Assembly: GCA_030789695.1 (NCBI GenBank)
Contig: CM061141.1
Span: 166,229,079-166,293,078, forward strand
Length of the DNA stretch: 64,000 bases
Origin: Scilla litardierei
Lineage: Eukaryota; Streptophyta; Magnoliopsida; Asparagales; Asparagaceae
Reading direction: 5' to 3'
Each line of letters starts with the position of its first letter. The stretch's first letter is position 1. The notes beneath the pieces are model-generated. The model did not search any database, was not told where the DNA came from, and saw only the letters and a list, made by a program, of their open reading frames with translations. Positions 58,425 through 64,000 of the stretch are shown in pieces. A program made the position numbers and the translations under genes.

Positions 58425-59095
58425 GGAATTCAGACCTCAATATAATGTCATTTAATGTGATACATTTGCAGCCCATTACACAGACCTTAATACAATGTCA
58501 TTTAATGTGATACATTTGCAGCCCATTACAAACTTGTGATTGGTGATATATACATTGATGCTTGCTTAAATCAAATTCCAACAATGAAATTTAATGGGAA
58601 AAATTAGTGAAAAGTAATATACTAAGATTTACACAGCGCGCACAACTGGCAAACGGCGTGAACGTTGTGCGCGTTTAGAAATTTTGATCGAGGCCAACGA
58701 TTATGCTCACATCGCTCAGCACGTCAGTGGATCTTTATTTGGGAACATCATCTGTGTAATACATACAATAAATACCCGAGGTACAAGATTATTCTGTATA
58801 TTCACGAGAAATCGTCTGTTGACCTTTATTTAGTAGAAGTGCTACTTTTGTTTATACCAGCTTCCATTTACCCCTGGACACTAATTAATCATCCCACATA
58901 ATTGCTCAGCGTGCACAACTTGCAACAGAAATGAAAGTTGTTCGCGCTAAGCAACGCTTTCTACAATTACCGAGTTTTGCTCGTCGCGCACAACGGTTTT
59001 ATTTAACAATCCGTTGTGCGCTCGGAGCTAAACTGTCTACAATTACACAGTACACACAATTACTCATCGCGATCATATACAGAAGGTCATTCTCC
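58425..59095. repeat. Shared 3' repeat (partly doubled) and motif copies
   Basis: CTTAATACAATGTCATTTAA and TGTGATACATTTGCAGCCCA occur twice in a row at 58435-58530, then GGTGATATATACATTGATGC. Motif copies follow at about 58635, 58662, 58905, 58935, 58985 and 59012. No gene is supported. Confidence 0.55.
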
Positions 59096-59205
59096 CGCCA
59101 GTCTCGTCCTCGGTGACGGGGCCGTGTCGACCGTTCAACAGGGTTCCCGGGTGTCGACCTGGAATCAGGGGGAGGAAGTAAACGCTCTCACTCGGCGTCT
59201 GTTGC
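59096..59205 (+). pseudogene. Fragment copied from the 61585 gene family
   Basis: GTCTCGTCCTCGGTGACGG through CAGGGTTCCCGGGTGTCGAC, then AACGCTCTCACTCG, matches 61697-61790 (frame LEEGDLAAVEQGSRVLTGN) with several changes. It is about 100 bp and ends abruptly, so it is a partial duplicate, next to the opposite-strand gene at 59291. Confidence 0.55.
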
Positions 59206-59290
59206 AAAAATTCCCTTCATTAAATTCTGAAAAAATTACATATGACTCGCTCGCGAGCAGCAGTCTTACAAAAGTAACGATTCCCAAAAT

Positions 59291-60318
59291 TTAGGAAGAC
59301 GACGCACCGTCGGCTGTAAAGAGGTCCTTTATCGCTCTCACCACCCTTTCCATCTTGGCGGTGGCCCGAGATTTGAAACCGTCGACCTCTTGCTCCTTCT
59401 CGAGAAGCTTGGCCTGAAGGTCAGCAACCTCCTTCCTTGATGCCTCAAGATCAGCTCGGAGTTGAGAACGCTCTCTACCCCACTGATCTTCCAATTGCTT
59501 CTTGGCGCTTGACAAGGCGGCGAGGCTGGATTTCGCGTCCGAGGCCGCCCAATCCGACTCGCCCTTGGCGGCCATTATCTTCCCCAAATCTTCCTCCAGC
59601 TTCTTCACCTGAGCTCTGAGCTCAGAAGCCTCGTTCTCGGCATCCGCCACCCGGCGCTGCCCCTCGATCAGTTCGTGGGCCCTGCGGCGCAGACCTGCCC
59701 CGAAAATGGTCACCTGCAGATGGCGACAATCAGCAAAACCTGAAGGGGAAGCAAAATTTGGAATGCACATTGGCAACGAACCTGAAGGCTACTGCGAACG
59801 AAGCAGTTGGCCATCGTCTCAAGGTCGACCCCATTCAGGAAATCGACATCCCTTGGCAGAGTGATATTCTCCGCCAGACAAGCCCCCGTCCCAAAGTCCA
59901 GGAGGGCCGACTCGGCCGTCCCCACGATGTACGGTGGCCGATAGGTCTCCCCGTGAATCTCTGTATGATGGCCAGACCCAATGCGGTTCGACTGCAGAAG
60001 GTGGCCGAACTCTGGAGGTATGGGGCCGACAGAAGGGACCGGAGGATCAATGTCCTCGTATGGCCACCCGTCGTGTGGCGTGCTGGAGGACGATGCGCCC
60101 CCAACTCGAGGATCAGAAGGAGCCGCCTTCAAAGCCCGCGCAGCTTGACTTGAGGAGAATCCAGCCTCCCCCAACTCCAGCATGAGGTTCCCCGATTCCT
60201 CCGATTCCTCCCATTCCTCCCATTCCTCCTCTTCCTCCTCTGCCCTCTTCCTCTTACGACCTTCTTCATTGGCCCGCTCCATCGCTGAAGTAACCTCTCT
60301 GTATGCTCCTCCTGCCAT
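59291..60318 (-). CDS. Two-exon coiled-coil protein, intact (319 residues)
   Basis: Exon 1 runs from the ATG at 60318 to a CAG/GTTCGT donor at 59782 (179 codons); exon 2 from a CTGCAG acceptor at 59713 to the TAA at 59291 (140 codons). Phases match exactly. Residues about 20-45 are a basic then acidic stretch (KRKRAEEEEEEWEEWEE) made by TTCCTCC repeats; 95-179 hold a conserved block ending LETMANCFVRSSLQ; exon 2 starts FGAGLRRRAHEL and is then a long coiled coil (SELRAQVKKLEEDL, SQLRADLEASRKEVADLQ). The paralogue at 26455-27316 keeps the same intron position. An AG acceptor-like TTATTTCTTCCAG just before the ATG suggests a further leader exon. No enzyme domain is seen. The family is probably transposon-associated, but this is not proven. 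Confidence 0.65.
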
Positions 60319-60419
60319 TTTTGTTTCTGGAAGAAATAATAAGATGATGAGATTTCCTCGGAGCGCTAAAGCCCTTGGCCTCAACTCCAATTTCTTTTAT
60401 TACGCGAACGAATGGACAA

Positions 60420-61560
60420 GATGATCGACACGTGTCGGAATTTTGGCAAAAACAACGGTTGAGATAGGTGAAAGGTTTTGGCGGCCTTAATCCAAATTCG
60501 ATGCTTCGAATGCCGTGCCCTATTAAAGGAAATTACCTATCAGTCGGCCTCGATCCGCGTTTATAATCGAGAACGAATCACGAGGGCCAATGTTGAACCC
60601 GTGTACGGCGCCGAAAAGGCATGGGGTTATTGCTCATCGCACAAAATGACTCAAACCCTATAATTGCTCTCCGCACACGCCCACTCAAAACTCACAATTG
60701 CACACAGCACACAACCATTTTTTTCCCCATCCACGTTTACATGTGAAAGGATAAATTTATTATTCGTATCACCGTTGCATAATTGTTAAGAAATTCCATG
60801 TCACAACTAGTCCATACATAAAGTTTGGAAATGGTGCAAGTCATCAGGCAGAGTGTATGTCATGGTATATACATCTACTGTAGTAAAGGCAGTAACAACT
60901 ATACTTATGAACATGTGAAAGCGTGCACGTGCAACAGGCAAGGTGTACAACAATGGATCGACACATGCAACAGGCAGAGTGTAATGCAAGACTGAGGTGC
61001 ATTCAATCATTGAGATACAAAAACAATCAATTCAAAGTGTCAAATAATACATCTTATGCATGTAGTCCTCATCTAAGGGTGTTAGTGTTACGATTTGATG
61101 TATGATGAGAGACTTGTACTTTTGCCCTTCTTTTTTCGAGTGAGTTGTGAATATGAAGATGTTGGTGTATGTATAAGATGTATCAATGTATCATTAAAAT
61201 GGAATATTGTGTTATTTTCTCAGTCTTTTTATCTGTGATGGAGTTTTACGTGTACTTCCCTGCAAGTGCGAACTACCTGCAGTGTTCTTTCTGCTCTCTT
61301 CTTTTATTTCTTTCTACGTAAAAACACTCGTCTTTTCGGGAATACATGATAAGGGTTCGTACTTATCGGATATCCCGGGGACCGGGTCGCATTGAATGAA
61401 GGCCAGTCGAACGAATTCTCCCGCCTATGGGGAGTGGTATTCGAAGTGCCGCCTCTGTGAGACTTTGACACGTGTCCCTTACTGACGGCTTGGATTCGAA
61501 GGGACCTTCAGTATAAAGCCTTTCTCCTTTTAAATTCTGCTTTACCCGTTCCTCGTTACC
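60420..61560. other. Spacer with a few motif-like copies
   Basis: Copies related to the GCGCACAAC motif lie at about 60635-60715 (for example GCTCATCGCACAAAATG and CACAGCACACAACCA). A phrase with GCAACAGGCA/GCAGAGTGTA recurs near 60850-60980. Nothing else is recognised. The part before 61585 may hold the leader of the next gene. Confidence 0.35.
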
Positions 61561-61584
61561 CTGATTTTCATCTTTTTTGCTCAG

Positions 61585-62501
61585 ATGGTGAGTCGGGATT
61601 TCAGTGAAGACGTTCCTAACGTTCCTCACCATCCGCCCTTGGGCACGGCCGAACCTTCGCCCTTCGTGGCGAATCAGATTGATTCGCCCTCCAGTCTCGA
61701 CCTCGAAGAGGGGGACCTGGCGGCCGTCGAGCAGGGTTCCCGTGTGTTAACCGGGAATGAGGAGAAGAAGAGACGCTCTCACTCGTGGTCTGAAGGTCCC
61801 GAGAGGAAGAAGAAGAGGAGTGAGAGTAGTCCAGCTGTCCTTCCGAGTGACCGCTCCTTCAGGGAGAAAATGGCAGACTCTCTGGTATGGCATATCCAGC
61901 ATGTCAGACCCTTTTTTCTTCAACGACTGTTTTGTTGATGGCGACATTCATCCCTGCGGTCTTGCAGGTTTACCGGGTTGCTGTAGATGGTCTTGAGGTG
62001 GCCTTGGCGTAGGAGCGCCTGAGGGCTGAGGCGGCTGAGCAATCAGCCAAGGAGGCCCACCAGTTCAAACTGAGAGTTGCAGAGCTCACCTCGGAGGTGG
62101 GATGTTTGACGGAGGCTCTGGCTGTCGCCAAGAGTTTAGCCAAGTATGCTGAGGATGCACTGTCCCTCGCCCGGGAGGAGCATTGAAAGGCGAAAGGCGC
62201 TCTTTGGGCCGATATAGGCGACCTGCGGGAAGTGGCACATGGTCGGATCGTAGCTGAGGTCCAGAGGGACTATGGGGATGTCCTGGCTTCGAAGATCGTG
62301 GAGTCTATCCGTGAGGGATTCCGGGAGTTCACGGCCATTTTTGCTGCTCAGATCGAGTGGTCCTTCCGGGATGGTTTGGCAGCGTTCGAGGCGCGGGGCC
62401 GAAGAATGCTTCCCCGACCTCCGGTTTTCCCTGGTCACCCTACTGGTTCGGGAGAAGACGAATCGCCTGGGGACGCCTCTTCTCGAGCTCCTGCATCATA
62501 G
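61585..62501 (+). pseudogene. Coiled-coil gene with two nonsense codons
   Basis: Exon 1 (61585-61884, 100 codons, MVSRDFSED) ends at a CTG/GTATGG donor; exon 2 begins after TTGCAG at 61968 and runs in phase to the TGA at about 62499-62501. Within exon 2 are a TAG at 62010-62012 and a TGA at 62184-62186, each one C-to-T change from a sense codon (CAG, CGA). The rest reads as coiled coil (KLRVAELTSEVGCLTEAL) and a C-terminal block (VESIREGFREF, AAQIEWSFRDGLAAFEARG). Exon 1 has a basic KKRRSHSW..RKKKRSES stretch that may be a nuclear signal. It resembles the 59291 family in plan but not clearly in sequence. Function unknown. Confidence 0.55.
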
Positions 62502-62519
62502 GTGGATCGAACCCTTTTT

Positions 62520-62860
62520 TGTTTCTCCTTTTTGTTCGTTGTACTTGGAGTTATTTTTTATCAATGGAAACAATTTCTAGAATGATTTCTTGACAATTGG
62601 CGTCACCTGCTGTAACAGATAAATTATAAGATATGAGATCGACAGCATCATATAGATTTCTCGAATGATAGGCATCATCCTCATACTCTCATAATTAAAA
62701 CTTTGGGTATTAAGTTTTAGTTTGTACCAGCAGACCTAGGAATTCAAAGCCACACTAGCTGCATTTTGAACTAAAATACCAGATAAAACATTTTTCATTT
62801 ATACAGCTTTCAAGAGATTCAGTTTTCAGTACATTTAATGATGGGCTTCATTACATAAAT
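62520..62860. other. Spacer, nothing recognised
   Basis: AT-rich sequence without a supported gene. If the DUF674 gene at 63030 were complete, its next exons would have to be here, but no further DUF674 motif is visible. Confidence 0.4.
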
Positions 62861-62865
62861 GCTTT

Positions 62866-63030
62866 TCATACCACTGCCACTTTTTCTTTGGTGATGAGCT
62901 TGATGACTGAGCCCACAGGCATGGCCAAAAGGCTGAAGAGGAAATTGACAAACTCTTTGCCCGCTTCCGCGAACAACACTCTCTTCATCCCCTTGTCTAT
63001 GAAAAGCTTTAACCTCGTTTGGGTGGCCAT
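62866..63030 (-). CDS. DUF674 family protein, N-terminal part only (54 residues)
   Basis: The minus-strand frame starts MATQTRLKLFIDKGMKRVLF, then has AEAGKEFVNFLFSLLAMPVG and SVIKLITKEK before TGA. This is the conserved N-terminus of plant DUF674 (PF05056) proteins (typical pattern LKLLID..RVLFAEAGKDFVDFLF..LPVG). Full members run to hundreds of residues, so this is either exon 1 (the codons GTATGA at the end would be a GT donor) or a truncated copy. No later family motif is seen within 340 bases downstream. It has two upstream TATA cassettes in its own orientation, so it may be transcribed. The function of the family is unknown. Confidence 0.7.
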   Translation of the reverse strand: MATQTRLKLFIDKGMKRVLFAEAGKEFVNFLFSLLAMPVGSVIKLITKEKVAVV

Positions 63031-63179
63031 CTTCACTGCTGCAGCAAACCGGTGATGGTTTGTTTAAGCTATGGTCTCTGGTTGTTTGGGAAGGGTTAGC
63101 TTGATATGGTCAGAGTAATATTTGAGCAAGGTTACTTCTTTCTCATGCCTTTCACAGCACTCGAAGTGTTGTGGTGGAA

Positions 63180-63275
63180 TATAATTTATGGGCATGGAAG
63201 CCATTTATAGACGAATTGGACTGCCCTTGGATGAGGATGAGCCTACAGTCGAGTGTAGCATTACTCCTTCCTCAT
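63180..63275 (-). promoter_or_regulatory. TATA cassette E, promoter of the DUF674 gene
   Basis: The minus strand reads CAGTCCAATTCGTCTATAAA followed by TGGCTTCC, with TCATCCTCATCCAAGG just before. The TATA at 63203-63209 is about 175 bases from the ATG at 63030. The 50-base core is shared with cassettes A-D and F. Confidence 0.65.
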
Positions 63276-63314
63276 GACTGATAACCATCACTCGAAGTGT
63301 AGAGGTTGAAGAGG

Positions 63315-63385
63315 GCTTGTGCATTGGAAAGCCATTTTATAGACGAATTAGACTGCCCTTGGATAAGGATGAGTCTACAGAAGAG
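63315..63385 (-). promoter_or_regulatory. TATA cassette F, tandem copy upstream of E
   Basis: The minus strand reads CAGTCTAATTCGTCTATAAA and ATGGCTTTCC with the same upstream CTCATCC sequence, about 135 bases upstream of E in the same direction. A tandem promoter duplication is the simplest reading. Confidence 0.6.
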
Positions 63386-63416
63386 ACCCCGTGAGTCTAC
63401 AAAGCAGTGATCGTGA

Positions 63417-63560
63417 ATGTACATAAGATTTTATTCATCGCGCACATCTTCCGAAATTATTTGCTCTCCGCGCAAAACGGCCATATTCTTGCCGGTTGTG
63501 CGCGTTGAGCTATTTTGTTTGCTAACGCGCACCACCACGGTCATACATTATTGGGAACAA
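63417..63560. repeat. Motif cluster before cassette D
   Basis: TTTGCTCTCCGCGCAAAACGG, GCCGGTTGTGCGCGTTGAGC and GCTAACGCGCACCACCACGG lie at about 63457-63540. The phrase GGGAACAACACTGGCTGC follows and resembles 57440 and 15625. Confidence 0.6.
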
Positions 63561-64000
63561 CACTGGCTGCTATCAATCTGCTGTAGATTCACGGGCATTC
63601 TTCTGTATAATCACAAGCAATTTGCTGTAGACTCACGGGGTCTCTTGTGTTACCTCCCAGTAACTCTACTGTAGTCTCATCCTCATCCAATGGCATCCAA
63701 AGTCGTCTATAAATGGCTTCCCTTCCCACAAGCCCTCGTCAACCACTACACTTCTTGATGATATTATTCTATCTTATTGTATCTTATTCTAGTTATATGA
63801 TATTTTCTCTACGACATTCTATTTTTTCCTTCATCACTGCTGTGTCCTCAACACTCAAAGATGGACAATATACTAGCGTCTAGTGACGTGATGCAGAAAT
63901 TGAATACATCACATATATATTGATTCGAAGATGTTCTTTGCTCCTTCATATGTTCTGTTTGTCGTCATTGAAGCTATCACCTTCCATGCACACCCGTTTC
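63560..64000 (+). promoter_or_regulatory. TATA cassette D, running off the window
   Basis: CTCATCCTCATCCAATGGC leads to GTCGTCTATAAATGGCTTCC (TATA at 63706-63712) and GTCAACCACTACACTTCTTG. The conserved stretch GTGATGCAGAAATTGAATAC and GATGTTCTTTGCTCCTTCAT follows as in A-C. The body continues beyond 64000. Confidence 0.6.

Noticed and set aside
1..64000. tRNA, rRNA or organellar insertions
   Set aside because: No cloverleaf, rRNA core or plastid/mitochondrial gene sequence was recognised by eye; a tRNA-detecting program would be decisive.

Overview
The window is eukaryotic and almost certainly from a flowering plant. It holds Sirevirus-type and gypsy-type LTR retrotransposons, Mutator-like (MULE) transposase genes, Helitron and Harbinger/MITE ends, fragments of the plant-specific DUF674 family, GT-AG introns, TATA boxes and a very large higher-order satellite array. 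I cannot name the species. There are no operons, ribosome binding sites or bacterial features; nearly everything is mobile or repetitive DNA.

Layout. (1) 1-4638 is GC-rich: an LTR with a primer-binding site on the minus strand (3481-4638), preceded by a mostly non-coding internal region with GGCCTC minisatellites. (2) 5454-12682 is a complete, recent, non-autonomous Sirevirus-like retrotransposon: 2-kb LTRs, 5-bp target duplication TTCTC, an intact gag and no pol. (3) 13399-28170 is a MULE-rich segment. One MULE-like gene (22544-25463) has zinc-finger, transposase and OTU-protease parts but is broken. Two related minus-strand genes in tandem (16411-18682 broken, 19749-21347 intact) keep the zinc finger and OTU protease but have an acidic linker where the transposase should be. 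A pseudogene of a coiled-coil family follows at 26455-27316. (4) 29206-50171 is a satellite array of 112 monomers of 187 bp, with 10-monomer and 13-monomer higher-order repeats. (5) 50172-64000 holds a small gene beside the array, repeated TATA-box cassettes carrying DUF674 and HSP70 gene pieces, a tandem block interrupted by a Harbinger MITE, an intact two-exon coiled-coil gene (59291-60318), a related-looking pseudogene (61585-62501) and a truncated DUF674 gene (62866-63030).

Across 15.2-27.7 kb and 51.6-63.6 kb, but not inside the satellite or left of 15 kb, a short motif (core GCGCACAACGG, often continued as GCTCAACGCGCACAACGG) recurs dozens of times in both orientations. It lies around the MULE-OTU genes and around the promoter cassettes. 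The most interesting hypothesis here is that it is the subterminal or binding motif of the MULE-OTU family, and that the cassettes are derivatives carrying captured genes. That link is inference. All positions come from reading by eye.
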